A stretch of DNA of 22,830 bases from CAYRPN01 sp964426135 (GCA_964426135.1 CAYRPN010000092.1:1-22830), one strand, 5' to 3'; positions 14,913 to 22,687 are shown, counted from the first letter of the stretch. Program-made: numbers and translations. The notes: generated by a model from the letters alone, not told the origin.

Positions 14913-15284
14913 TCAAATGCTTGTGCCACCGACCGCCGCTTGCGCCTTCGCATCCCTCGTCCATGCGAGGATGTTGTTTTCCAGTGCGTTGGTGCAGCTC
15001 TCGCGCACGGCGTCGGGGTTGTCGCCGATGTCGATCGCGTGAATGATGATCGTGTCGCGGTCGTCCGTGATGTGCACGCTGATGGTGCCGGGCGTGAGCG
15101 TGATGGCGTTGGCGTAGCTGGTGATCTCGAAGTCGGACTTCGCGCGGATCTTCACGGAGATGAAGCCGGGCTTGATCTTCAGCGTCGGACTGAGCACCAA
15201 CTTCACCACGGCGTAGTTCGCCCACCACAACTCTCGGGCGAAGATCACGCACCAGCGAAGGAACATGTAGATGCGGTTCAGCAT
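14913..15284 (-). CDS. mnhE: Na+/H+ antiporter subunit E
   Basis: The 123-residue product is an MnhE/MrpE subunit, on the short side for the family (commonly about 160), lacking part of the usual N-terminal hydrophobic region. Recognisable blocks are an N-terminal membrane segment with LRWCVIFARELWWANYAVVK, the VLSPTLKIKPGFISVKI stretch, and YANAITLTPGTISVHITDDR, which is strongly characteristic. The ATG at 15284 is preferred over an upstream TTG because GGAG lies 6 nt before it. A 119-bp gap with a heptamer array separates it from mnhF. Confidence 0.92.
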   Translation of the reverse strand: MLNRIYMFLRWCVIFARELWWANYAVVKLVLSPTLKIKPGFISVKIRAKSDFEITSYANAITLTPGTISVHITDDRDTIIIHAIDIGDNPDAVRESCTNALENNILAWTRDAKAQAAVGGTSI

Positions 15285-15354
15285 GGGAAACTCCAATCAA
15301 AATCCAGACGCCAATGATCGAACAGCAAGTCGAAACATCCGCACAGCAAACCAG

Positions 15355-15408
15355 ATCATTCAGCGACCATCATCAACATCAACATCATCATCAACGTCAT
15401 CACCATCA
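15355..15408. repeat. Triplet-rich CAT/CAA low-complexity tract
   Basis: The stretch catcatcaacatcaacatc and its continuation to the next hairpin element consist of CAT, CAA and CAC triplets. It lies between mnhD and mnhE and is not part of either reading frame. Confidence 0.75.
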
Positions 15409-15435
15409 CGTTTAGCCGTCGAGCTTTGCTCGACG
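15408..15435 (+). repeat. TTTAGC-hairpin element (single copy) between mnhD and mnhE
   Basis: ACGTTTAGC is followed by the perfect hairpin CGTCGAGC, TTT, GCTCGACG (15417-15435). The stem is identical to the one at 2765-2783. It lies 11 nt beyond the mnhD stop codon. Confidence 0.75.
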
Positions 15436-15446
15436 CGGGGCAAGGA

Positions 15447-17084
15447 TCAGTACGCCGCACTCACCGCGCGACCTGACTCCGGTGGTTGCACTTCGAGCGA
15501 CTTCACCGTCACCGTTGCCGGCACATGTCGCCCCGGCTTGGAGATCAGCGACGCGTTGATGTAGTTCTTCGGATCCTTCACATCCGCCGCGGCGCGCTCC
15601 GCCAGCGCCATGAACGGCTGAGCGAACAGGCCCATCACGATCGTGAACGCCACCAGCGCGCCCGTCGGCACCATCAAGGCGCGGTAGCTGAAGCGCGGGC
15701 TGGCGGGCGCTTCGATTCTCTTCTTGCCCCAGAAGGCGTAGGACCAGATTTTCGTCATGGAATAGAGCGTGAAAAAGCTGGTGATGATCGCCACGGCCAC
15801 GACGATGTACGCCTCGCCCTTCAGGCCGGCTTTGATCAGCACGAACTTGCTGAGGAAGCCCGAAAACGGCGGCATGCCCGCCAGCGAGAAACTGGCGACC
15901 AGGAACAAGCCCGCCACGCCCGGCGCCAGGTCCAGCACGCCGCCCATCTTTTTCAGTTCCTGCGTGCCGGCCACGCGCTCGGCAATGCCGCCGACGAGGA
16001 ACAGGCACGATTTCACCACGATGTGATGCACGATGTAGAAGATCGTGCCGGCGATGGCGGCGGTCTTCACCGCGTCGGTCGCCGCGACATCGATCGAGCC
16101 ATCCGCGTTCTTCACCGCCACGCCGACGAGGCCGATGCCCATCACCATGTAGCCCACCTGGCTGATGATGTGCCAGGAGAGAATCCTGCGGATGTCCCAC
16201 TGGCACATGGCGCCCAGCACGCCCATGAGCATCGTGAATGCCGAGAGAATGAGCACGATGTTGAGGACGACATCCGCGCCGGGCTGGCGGAAAACCATGA
16301 CGAAGACGCGCAGCATCGAGTAGACGCCCACCTTCGTCAGCAGCCCCGCGAAGTAACCGCTGACGCCCTGCGGCACGATCGGGTAGGCGTCGGGCAGCCA
16401 GAAAATCAGCGGGAAAGTGGCCGCTTTCATCGCGAACACGATGAGCATGACGGTGCTGACGGCGGTGAACATCCTCGCGTCGTTGCCCGTGAGGGCGGCG
16501 GTGCGCTCGCTGATCTCCGCCATGTTGATGGCGCCGATGGTGGCGTAGATGTAGCCGATGCCCACGACGAAGAACGTGGAGCCGATGACGTTGATCGCGA
16601 TGTACTTCATGGTCTGGCGGACCTGCGCTTTGCTGGCGCCGACCATCATCATGCCGTAGGACGACATGAGCATGACTTCGTAACCCACGAAGAGGTTGAA
16701 GAGATCGCCGGTGATGAACGACCAGTTCACGCCCGCCATGACGAGGTTGAAGAGCGGGAAGAAGAAGTATCGCTGCTGTTTCTCGGTGACGGTGAAGAAG
16801 GAATAGACCAGGGCGACGGCGCCGACGCCTGACGAGAGGCAGAGCATGATGCACGACAAGCGGTCGGCGACGAAGACGACGCCCCAGGGCGCGACGTGAG
16901 CGCCCAGCACCGTGGTCTGGATGCCGTTGGCGTCGACGTGGAACAGCAGCCAGAACGCGAACGCGCACTGCCCCAGCGCGGCGGCGAGGGCGGCGGCCTT
17001 CTCCAGCTTGAACTTCCCATTGAGAAGCGCCAGCACCAATGCGCTGAGCCACGGAATCAGGATGGGGAGGATGAGAGTATTCAT
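15447..17084 (-). CDS. mnhD: Na+/H+ antiporter subunit D
   Basis: This 545-residue, strongly hydrophobic protein belongs to the proton-conducting antiporter family shared with complex I subunits NuoM and NuoN. It is one of the two large membrane subunits of the Mrp complex. Visible family features are the early EKQQRYFFFPLFNLVMAGVN region, the helix with YEVMLMSSYGMMMVG, the broken-helix region KAATFPLIFWLPDAYPIVPQ with its conserved lysine, and AGMPPFSGFLSKFVLI in the later half. The ATG is the first plausible start and has no clear ribosome binding site. A 9-unit heptamer array begins 3 nt upstream of it. Confidence 0.95.
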   Translation of the reverse strand: MNTLILPILIPWLSALVLALLNGKFKLEKAAALAAALGQCAFAFWLLFHVDANGIQTTVLGAHVAPWGVVFVADRLSCIMLCLSSGVGAVALVYSFFTVTEKQQRYFFFPLFNLVMAGVNWSFITGDLFNLFVGYEVMLMSSYGMMMVGASKAQVRQTMKYIAINVIGSTFFVVGIGYIYATIGAINMAEISERTAALTGNDARMFTAVSTVMLIVFAMKAATFPLIFWLPDAYPIVPQGVSGYFAGLLTKVGVYSMLRVFVMVFRQPGADVVLNIVLILSAFTMLMGVLGAMCQWDIRRILSWHIISQVGYMVMGIGLVGVAVKNADGSIDVAATDAVKTAAIAGTIFYIVHHIVVKSCLFLVGGIAERVAGTQELKKMGGVLDLAPGVAGLFLVASFSLAGMPPFSGFLSKFVLIKAGLKGEAYIVVAVAIITSFFTLYSMTKIWSYAFWGKKRIEAPASPRFSYRALMVPTGALVAFTIVMGLFAQPFMALAERAAADVKDPKNYINASLISKPGRHVPATVTVKSLEVQPPESGRAVSAAY

Positions 17085-17087
17085 GAT

Positions 17088-17150
17088 TCAGAGGTCAGAG
17101 GACAGAGGTCAGAGGACAGAGGACAGAGGACAGAGGACAGAGGACAGAAG
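17088..17150. repeat. Heptamer array, ACAGAGG/TCAGAGG, 9 units
   Basis: Nine consecutive 7-bp units (tcagagg twice, acagagg, tcagagg, acagagg four times, acagaag) fill most of the mnhC-mnhD gap and stop 3 nt short of the mnhD start codon. Confidence 0.95.
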
Positions 17151-17157
17151 CCAGTAA

Positions 17158-17184
17158 CGTTTAGCCGCGGCCCTTTGGGCCGCG
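17158..17184 (+). repeat. TTTAGC-hairpin element (single copy) between mnhC and mnhD
   Basis: CGTTTAGC is followed by a perfect 8-bp hairpin (CGCGGCCC, TTT, GGGCCGCG). It lies 21 nt beyond the mnhC stop codon and next to the heptamer array. Confidence 0.75.
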
Positions 17185-17205
17185 CGATCACCAGTCATCC
17201 CGCGC

Positions 17206-17799
17206 TCAATGCGCCGGATGCCCATGCCGCGCTTGCGGCGAGGGTTCGTGCGGGGCATGTTCGTTGGGCTGCGCCAGTTCCGCGCACACATCGGGAACCT
17301 GCCCGGTGTGTTCGTTGTGCGCTGCGTGGCCCTGCCCGTGGCCCGCGTGGCCATGGTCATCGTGTGAATCGTGCTCGTCACCCGCAGGCGCGGCAGCCAG
17401 CGCCGCCGAGTACGGATTGTTCGCCGCCATTTCCTCCGACGTTTCGTGATTGGGCAGCAGTTCCGGATTGTCCGTGCCGTGGTCCTTGTAGACGCGGTAG
17501 CAGAGCGTCAGGAACAGCGCGCCGACGGCAAAGCTGATGACGATCGCAGTCAGAATGATGTCCGGCGGCAGCGGGTCCATGAGCTGGCTGGCGGGCGTGG
17601 TGAGTTTGCCGGCGTCATCCGCTGGTGCGAATGGCGCGGACTGGTTGCGCGTGAAGCCGCCGGTGGAGATCATCAGCAGGTTCACCGCGTTGGAATACAG
17701 ACCCATGCCCAGCACGACGCGAACCAGGTTCGGCCGCAGGACGAGGTAAGTGCCGGCTGCGAAGAGCACGCCGATCGTGATGGCCAGGAACAGTTCCAT
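17206..17799 (-). CDS. mnhC: Na+/H+ antiporter subunit C with a His-rich C-terminal tail
   Basis: The 197-residue product starts as a normal three-helix MnhC/MrpC subunit (NuoK-like): LAITIGVLFAAGTYLVLRP, GMGLYSNAVNLLMISTGGF and PDIILTAIVISFAVGALFLT, ending near residue 115. MnhC proteins usually stop about here. This one continues for about 82 residues with 14 histidines, densest in DEHDSHDDHGHAGHGQGHAA, which looks like a metal-binding or pH-responsive tail exposed to solvent. The frame is open upstream, but the ATG at 17799 fits the family start, has AGGAG 8 nt upstream and overlaps the mnhB stop (TGATG). Confidence 0.94.
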   Translation of the reverse strand: MELFLAITIGVLFAAGTYLVLRPNLVRVVLGMGLYSNAVNLLMISTGGFTRNQSAPFAPADDAGKLTTPASQLMDPLPPDIILTAIVISFAVGALFLTLCYRVYKDHGTDNPELLPNHETSEEMAANNPYSAALAAAPAGDEHDSHDDHGHAGHGQGHAAHNEHTGQVPDVCAELAQPNEHAPHEPSPQARHGHPAH

Positions 17800-18425
17800 C
17801 AGTGGTTCTCCTGTCCGAGTTCGACGAACATCGTCATCAGGGTGCCGAACACGATCAGATACACGCCCAGGTCGAAGAAGCCCGCGGTGGGCACGTGGTC
17901 TTCGCCCCAGAGTGGATAGTGAAAATGCCACACGACGTGATCCATGAACGAGCCGCCCAAGAGGAAGGGGATCGTGCCCGTCATGACCGAGATGATGAGT
18001 CCGAAGCACGCCATTTTCCACCACTTGAAAGTCGCGACGGTTGCCGCGCGCGAGGCGATCCAGAACGCGGTGCCGACGATGATCGTGATGATGCCGGCGG
18101 AGGGCCCCGACAGTGGAATGACGGCGATCGCCTGCACGGGCACATGCCAGTACTTGAACTTCATCGCCCGATTCAGCCCGAACGCGAGCAGGGCAATGAC
18201 GCCCGCCGCCGCCACCAGCACGCCGGCGATGAAACCGCCGCCGGGCTTGTTGTGGCCCTGGAAGAAGATGATGAGCGACACGTAGACGGTCAATGGCAGC
18301 GCGAGTCTCGCCACCGTCGCCAGGATCGGCGAGGTGATGCTCGCAGTAGCCGCGCTGACGACATCGTTCGATGTCACGTCTTCATGCGCATCCGGTGCGA
18401 CAGGTTGAATGATGGCTTCGTTCAT
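17799..18425 (-). CDS. mnhB: Na+/H+ antiporter subunit B
   Basis: The 208-residue product carries the MnhB/MrpB domain: four predicted helices with the signature FQGHNKPGGGFIAGVLVAAA. The N-terminal 40 residues are polar, and the helices begin near SPILATVARLALPLTVYVS. The frame extends upstream into the heptamer array (which would add MRFQISDLRF), but the ATG at 18425 is chosen because GAGG lies 5 nt before it and the array residues are not credible protein. It is translationally coupled to mnhC by a one-base overlap. Confidence 0.94.
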   Translation of the reverse strand: MNEAIIQPVAPDAHEDVTSNDVVSAATASITSPILATVARLALPLTVYVSLIIFFQGHNKPGGGFIAGVLVAAAGVIALLAFGLNRAMKFKYWHVPVQAIAVIPLSGPSAGIITIIVGTAFWIASRAATVATFKWWKMACFGLIISVMTGTIPFLLGGSFMDHVVWHFHYPLWGEDHVPTAGFFDLGVYLIVFGTLMTMFVELGQENH

Positions 18426-18447
18426 GAGTGCCTCGCTGCTGACTGGG

Positions 18448-18587
18448 AATCTCAAATCTGAAATTTGAAATCTCAAATCTGTAATCTCAAATCTAAAATC
18501 TCAAATCCGAAATCTGCAATCTGAAATCTGAAATCTGAAATCTCAAATTTCAAATCTGAAATCCGAAATCCGAAATCCGAAATCTCC
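18448..18587. repeat. Heptamer array, AATCTGA/AATCTCA-type, 20 units
   Basis: Twenty consecutive 7-bp units with consensus AATCTSA (variants aatttga, aatccga, aatctgt and others) fill almost the whole gap between mnhA and mnhB. Variation is mainly at the fifth to seventh positions, and the register never slips. Confidence 0.95.
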
Positions 18588-18602
18588 GATTCCATCTCTC
18601 CA

Positions 18603-21017
18603 TCACGTTTCCGGCGTCTGCTCCACATACTTCACCGGCGCCAGCGCGGGTTTGCGCCGCGAGCGGATCAGGCCATACACCAGCACGCTCACGAGGAAGA
18701 GCACGGTGATCTCGCCCATGGTGTCGCCGGCGCGGAAGTCGACGATGACCACGTTCACCGCGTTGTCGCCGCCGCCGATGGGCTTCGACGCTTCGAGGAA
18801 CGGAATCGCCAGGTTGTCCTTCGTGCGGAACGTCTCGCTGGTGGTGTAGAGCACATAAAGGAATGCCGCGAAACCCACCGCCACCGCGATCGCCAGATTG
18901 GTGAACCGCCCGATGTGGCTCAGCGGTTCGCGCTTGGGGAACGGCGGCATGAAGTAAAGAATCAGCAACAGGAAAATCGTCGCCACCGTCTCGATCAGAA
19001 TCTGCGTCAGCAAAATGTCCGGCGAGCGATACACCACGAACATCAGCGACGTGAGGAAACCCGTGGCCGTCGATGCCACCGCCGCCTGCAAGCGCGAGCG
19101 CGACAGCGCCAGGGTCACGCCCGCCACGCACAGCAGCACCATCAGCGACAGCGCATACCAGGGCACTTCGCTGGTGTTGATCTTCACCGCCTCCAGCGGG
19201 ATGCCGGTCCAGTCCAGCATGTACAGCATCAGCGCGGTGGAAAAGGCGAGGATCGCGCCGAGGTACCAGCGCAGCGATCCGCGTTGCCAGTAATCGCTGT
19301 AGGCCGTGGCGAATGCGGAGACGCTGTGCAGCATTTCGTCCCAGATTCTCTGCATGGCGGGCAAAGCGCCGGCGATGCGGCGCTGGGCCGCTTCCACGAC
19401 GGCGCGATTCTGATAGAGCAGCAGGCCGATGGCGATCGTGAAAATCGTGAGCACCACGGGACCGACTTCGTGCGGGATCAGCGACACATGCAGATGCGCG
19501 GGCTCCGCGCCGGCTGCCGCGCCGTGCGCGGCCGGCTGATACGACGAGAGCGATGCGACGAGATTCTGCGTCAGCGGTGAAACCCCCAGCACGCCGAGGA
19601 TCACCGCAACGCTGACCAGCCCCGCGGCCGGCATCCACAGGCCGCGCTCCGCTTCATGGGCGTGGTGGGCGGCTTCGGTTTCCTTGCCCAGGAACACGCC
19701 GAAAATCAGCTTGCAGGCGACCGCGAAGGTGAATGCATTCGCCACCACGCAGGCACCGATGATCAGCCAGTGCAGATCAGCGCGGCCTGCGAGAACCGGG
19801 CTGTGCAGCACTTCCGCATACAGCGCTTCCTTCGCCATGAACCCGAGGAACGGCGGCAGGCCGGACATGGAGAGCGCCGCCAAGAGCGCGATGCCGAACG
19901 TGATCGGCATGTGCTTGCGCAGGCCGCCGAGGAGGCGGATGTCGCGCGTGTGGGTTGCGTGTTCGACGATGCCGACGATCAGGAACAGCGTGCCCTTGTA
20001 TGCCGCGTGATTGAGGATCTGCAGCGCGTCCTGCGGCGACGCCTTGAGGCCATAGACGAACATCACCAGGCCCAGCGTGGAAAGCGTGGTGCGGGCGAGA
20101 ATCGCCTTGAGATCGGTTTCCTGGAACGCCTGATAGGCCGTGTACACGAAAGTGAACAGGCCCACGCTGATGAGAATGGGCGACCAGCACTCGGCGTTGC
20201 CGAAGAGCGGCAGCATGCGGCCGACGAGGAAAACGCCGGCCTTCACCATCGTTGCCGAGTGCAGGTAGCAGGACACCGGCGTCGGCGCGACCATGGCGTT
20301 GGGCAGCCAGAAGTGGAACGGCCACTGGGCGCTCTTGGTGAACGCGCCCAGCAGCACCAGCAGCAACGCAGGCACAAAGATCGATGACGCTTCCAGCTTG
20401 GCGATCAGGTCCGGGCTGTTGCGCAGTTCGTGCAGCGAGAACGTGCCCGTCACGTTGCCCACCATGATGAAGCCCGCCATCATCGCCAGCCCGCCCATCG
20501 CGGTGACCTGCAGCGCGGTGAGCGCGCCTTTTTTCGCTTCGTCCTTCTCGTACCAGAATCCGATCAGCATGAACGACGTGATGCTGGTGATTTCCCAGAA
20601 CACGAACAGCAGCATCATGTCGTCCGACAGCGACACGCCCAGCATCGCGCCCATGAACGCGATCAGCGCGGCGTAGTAGCGGCCCACGCGAGCATTGGGG
20701 AGTTCCGGGATGTAGTGCAGGGAATAGATGCCCACCATCGTGCCGATGCCGCTGACCAGCGCGGCGAAGAACAGGCCGAAGGGATCGCCGAGGAAGCTGA
20801 GACGGATGGTGAGCGATTCGATCCAGTTGTAGTCGTAGCTGAACATCGCCTGGGCCGGCGCAACCATCAGAGAGACGGTCAGGACGAACGAGGTGGCAGC
20901 CGCCAGGATCATCAGCCAGCCGGTACGTCGCCCGGTCCAGCGCCCGATGAGCAGCGCCATCGCGGCGGCGAGGAAAGGGAGAAAGACGATGAACGGCTGC
21001 CTCAGGTCGGGAATCAT
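18603..21017 (-). CDS. mnhA: Na+/H+ antiporter subunit A
   Basis: The 804-residue product is a full-length MnhA/MrpA, the largest antiporter subunit, related to complex I NuoL. The N-terminal two-thirds is the proton-translocating antiporter domain: FWEITSITSFMLIGFWYEKD, QWPFHFWLPNAMVAPTPVSC, the adjoining YLHSATMVKAGVFLVGRMLP, and SGLPPFLGFMAKEALYAE. The C-terminal third holds the MrpA-specific extension (DUF4040-like, with YRSPDILLTQILIETVATIF) and an MbhE-like end (VVIVDFRAGDTMGEITVLFL). It exchanges Na+ or another monovalent cation for H+ together with subunits B-G. It is the first gene of a complete operon on the minus strand. AGGG lies about 10 nt before the ATG. The upstream region 21018-21250 holds no gene; a promoter there is expected but not clear. 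Confidence 0.96.
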   Translation of the reverse strand: MIPDLRQPFIVFLPFLAAAMALLIGRWTGRRTGWLMILAAATSFVLTVSLMVAPAQAMFSYDYNWIESLTIRLSFLGDPFGLFFAALVSGIGTMVGIYSLHYIPELPNARVGRYYAALIAFMGAMLGVSLSDDMMLLFVFWEITSITSFMLIGFWYEKDEAKKGALTALQVTAMGGLAMMAGFIMVGNVTGTFSLHELRNSPDLIAKLEASSIFVPALLLVLLGAFTKSAQWPFHFWLPNAMVAPTPVSCYLHSATMVKAGVFLVGRMLPLFGNAECWSPILISVGLFTFVYTAYQAFQETDLKAILARTTLSTLGLVMFVYGLKASPQDALQILNHAAYKGTLFLIVGIVEHATHTRDIRLLGGLRKHMPITFGIALLAALSMSGLPPFLGFMAKEALYAEVLHSPVLAGRADLHWLIIGACVVANAFTFAVACKLIFGVFLGKETEAAHHAHEAERGLWMPAAGLVSVAVILGVLGVSPLTQNLVASLSSYQPAAHGAAAGAEPAHLHVSLIPHEVGPVVLTIFTIAIGLLLYQNRAVVEAAQRRIAGALPAMQRIWDEMLHSVSAFATAYSDYWQRGSLRWYLGAILAFSTALMLYMLDWTGIPLEAVKINTSEVPWYALSLMVLLCVAGVTLALSRSRLQAAVASTATGFLTSLMFVVYRSPDILLTQILIETVATIFLLLILYFMPPFPKREPLSHIGRFTNLAIAVAVGFAAFLYVLYTTSETFRTKDNLAIPFLEASKPIGGGDNAVNVVIVDFRAGDTMGEITVLFLVSVLVYGLIRSRRKPALAPVKYVEQTPET

Positions 21018-21251
21018 GTTCAGAACCCTGGCTAAGTGCGCGATGCTCTGCGAAATCGGAACGCTGCGACCGGCGAGTGTTTCGATGATCCGAAGGATGC
21101 TCTCGAATACGTCTGTGAGAGATAATCGGTCTTTGCGGGTCGCAACATCTGTACCAAAGCGGAAAAGTCACGCAACTTCTGAAAACCCTTGCATTGCGGT
21201 TTTTAATTCTCTGGGCGTCGTGCCTGGTTATTGGGCACGTCGCGCGGTAAC

Positions 21252-21353
21252 GAGCCGTGCAGGATCACCATCGCATGTGGGACGACTTTCCAAGTCGTCC
21301 GGCTGAGAGCGAAGCGATTCGAATCTGCGGAGTTGATCTTGCGAGGCTCCTAG
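21252..21353. repeat. Second copy of the about 100-bp inverted-repeat element
   Basis: This is nearly identical to 4196-4296, including the hairpin ggacgactt, tcc, aagtcgtcc (21280-21300). Its right end reads tcttgcgaggctcctag, where the other copy has tcttgcacggctcctta. A further copy of this right end, with the expected sequence, lies at 21471-21495. Confidence 0.82.
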
Positions 21354-21468
21354 GGAACGGGCCCGAAATGAGTTCCCGAATTAGGATCGTGACCAAAATA
21401 AGTCTTCCATTTAGCCGGTGGGCTTGCCCGCCGAGACGCCCTCGGCGGGCAAGCCCGCCGGCTAAATG
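21353..21468. repeat. Composite TTTAGC-hairpin element lying between two copies of an element end
   Basis: The left part (gggaacgggcccgaaatgag) matches the outer arm of the elements at 5920 and 22753. The inverted pair CATTTAGC...GCTAAATG spans 21408-21468, with the tip cgagacgccctcgg identical to that at 22801. A 25-bp direct repeat (21329-21353 and 21471-21495, two mismatches) flanks it. Confidence 0.8.
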
Positions 21469-21523
21469 GGGGAGTTGATCTTGCACGGCTCCTAGCGGCG
21501 TTTGGGGCGCTGAACCTGCGCGG

Positions 21524-21552
21524 TTTACCATCGAAGGGGGCATCGCTATGAT
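21524..21552 (+). promoter_or_regulatory. Predicted promoter of greA
   Basis: TTTACC (21524-21529) and TATGAT (21547-21552) are 17 nt apart. They lie 64 nt before the greA start codon, directly downstream of the repeat complex. Confidence 0.5.
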
Positions 21553-21562
21553 CTTTTCACGA

Positions 21563-21585
21563 CCCTGGCACCGCCGGGGCGTTTT
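21563..21585 (+). promoter_or_regulatory. Leader hairpin with T-run, possible attenuator of greA
   Basis: A 7-bp stem (ccctggc with gccgggg, including one G-T wobble, 3-nt loop) is followed by cgtttt. It begins only a few nucleotides after the expected transcription start and ends 30 nt before the greA start codon. It has the shape of a weak intrinsic terminator. Confidence 0.4.
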
Positions 21586-21615
21586 GCTTTCAACGATGGA
21601 AAGGTTGGGCCAGCC

Positions 21616-22086
21616 ATGGAATTCGTCACTGCCGCGGAACGCCACGCTTTGGAGGGCAAGCTTGAGGAGCGCAAGGCGCAGCGGCCCGTCATTTCGCAGC
21701 GCATCGCCGAGGCCCGCGCCCTGGGCGATCTGAAGGAGAACGCCGAGTACCACGCCGCCCGCGACGACCAGGGCCTGAACGAAGCCGAGATTCGCCGTCT
21801 CGAGGAACGCCTGCGCACCTGCAAAGTGATCGACGGCGACGACACGCCGACGGACATCGTGTTCCTCGGCTCCGTCGTCCGCCTGCGCGACACCGATACG
21901 AAGAGCGAGGACGTCTACAAGATCGTGGGCGAATCCAGCGGCAAGTTCAATTTCGACAGCGACGAGATCGAAGTCACCTCCACCAGCCCGATGGGCGCGG
22001 CCCTGATGAAGGCGCGCAAGGGCGATGTGGTCAAGGTCGATCTGCCGCGCGGCACCAAGCGGTTTGAAGTGGTCGAGATTCGCTGA
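21616..22086 (+). CDS. greA: Transcription elongation factor GreA
   Basis: The 156-residue product is a full-length GreA. It enters the RNA polymerase secondary channel and stimulates transcript cleavage to rescue backtracked complexes. The N-terminal coiled coil (about residues 5-75) carries the tip motif GDLKENAEYHAARDDQ, with the acidic pair Asp38 and Glu41 that act on the catalytic Mg. The C-terminal FKBP-like domain (about 80-156) shows VFLGSVVRLRDTD, the VGESSGKFNFDSDEI block, the TSPMGAALMKARKGDVVKVD stretch and a final FEVVEIR. AAGG lies 12 nt before the ATG, slightly far. It appears to be a single-gene unit with the promoter at 21524-21552 and a possible attenuator in the leader. Confidence 0.96.
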   Translation: MEFVTAAERHALEGKLEERKAQRPVISQRIAEARALGDLKENAEYHAARDDQGLNEAEIRRLEERLRTCKVIDGDDTPTDIVFLGSVVRLRDTDTKSEDVYKIVGESSGKFNFDSDEIEVTSTSPMGAALMKARKGDVVKVDLPRGTKRFEVVEIR

Positions 22087-22249
22087 CCGCAATGAATGGG
22101 CAATGGATGGGTCATGGATGGGTGCCATGCAACGCCGTGAACAGTCGCACCTCCCACCGCGCACCTCGCCCATGCGCTCAAACGGTTTCGCTTGCTCGAC
22201 TTGCCCGTGCGACGTTCGGGAACCCCACCCGAGCCATTGAACCTGCCGC

Positions 22250-22687
22250 TCAAAGCTCATCGATGTCGAAGTCGCGCAGGTATTTCGCGAAGACTTCGTT
22301 GAAGAGCGCGCCCGGCCGCCGCTGCCGCAGTCGCTCGACGGCTTGCGGCCCGGTCATGCCCATGTCCATCAGAATCAGGCCCGCCACCAGCGCGGATCGG
22401 TTCAGCCCCATGCCGCAGTGACTGAGCACGCGATGGCCCTGGGCAACGAGCTGCGACCCGAGCAGGGCCACCGCATGCAGGCGATCGAGGTTGGGCATCG
22501 CGCCGTCGTGGATGGGCAGATAGACGTAGAGAAAAGCATCGGCCACTGCGGGCACGCCGTGATCCACATCGCCCTCCAGATCGATGACGACGGTGATGCC
22601 GCGCTCGTGTACGGGCTTCCAGTCTTCGATCTTGCCCGAAAGAAACAGGCAGCCGGCGTCGTCGAGTTGAACGATCTCATTAAACAT
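22250..22687 (-). CDS. Dual-specificity-type protein phosphatase
   Basis: The 145-residue product has the cysteine-based phosphatase signature HCGMGLNRS (nucleophile Cys91, Arg97 of the CX5R loop). A candidate general acid is Asp61 in PIHDGAMP. The N-terminal part (LFLSGKIEDWKPVHERGITV) is the usual start of compact dual-specificity phosphatases, where a DLEGDVD segment follows. It lacks a signal peptide or other domains. It probably removes phosphate from Ser/Thr/Tyr or from a small molecule; bacterial members of this family are rarely characterised. The ATG at 22687 is chosen; a TTG at 22708 would add seven residues. It is convergent with greA, with 163 bp between them. Confidence 0.85.
   Translation of the reverse strand: MFNEIVQLDDAGCLFLSGKIEDWKPVHERGITVVIDLEGDVDHGVPAVADAFLYVYLPIHDGAMPNLDRLHAVALLGSQLVAQGHRVLSHCGMGLNRSALVAGLILMDMGMTGPQAVERLRQRRPGALFNEVFAKYLRDFDIDEL

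Larger units (their letters stand above)
21018..21523. other. Intergenic region between divergent mnhA and greA, with nested repeats
   Basis: The first about 230 bp (21018-21251) contains no supported gene and should hold the mnhA promoter on the minus strand. A weak candidate is TTGCGT with TACAGA 16 nt later at about 21170-21145. The rest is the repeat complex 21252-21495, followed by the greA promoter. Confidence 0.55.

Noticed and set aside
15412..17052. A 546-codon frame overlapping mnhD on the same strand
   Set aside because: It is the shifted frame of mnhD, with an Arg/His-rich product and no hydrophobic helices; mnhD itself matches its family throughout.
17088..18587. CRISPR arrays
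   Set aside because: The repeats are 7 bp with no spacers and there are no cas genes in the window.
22090..22130. Short repeat of ATGGATGGGT after greA
   Set aside because: There are only about two or three imperfect copies, with no fixed period; too little to call an array.
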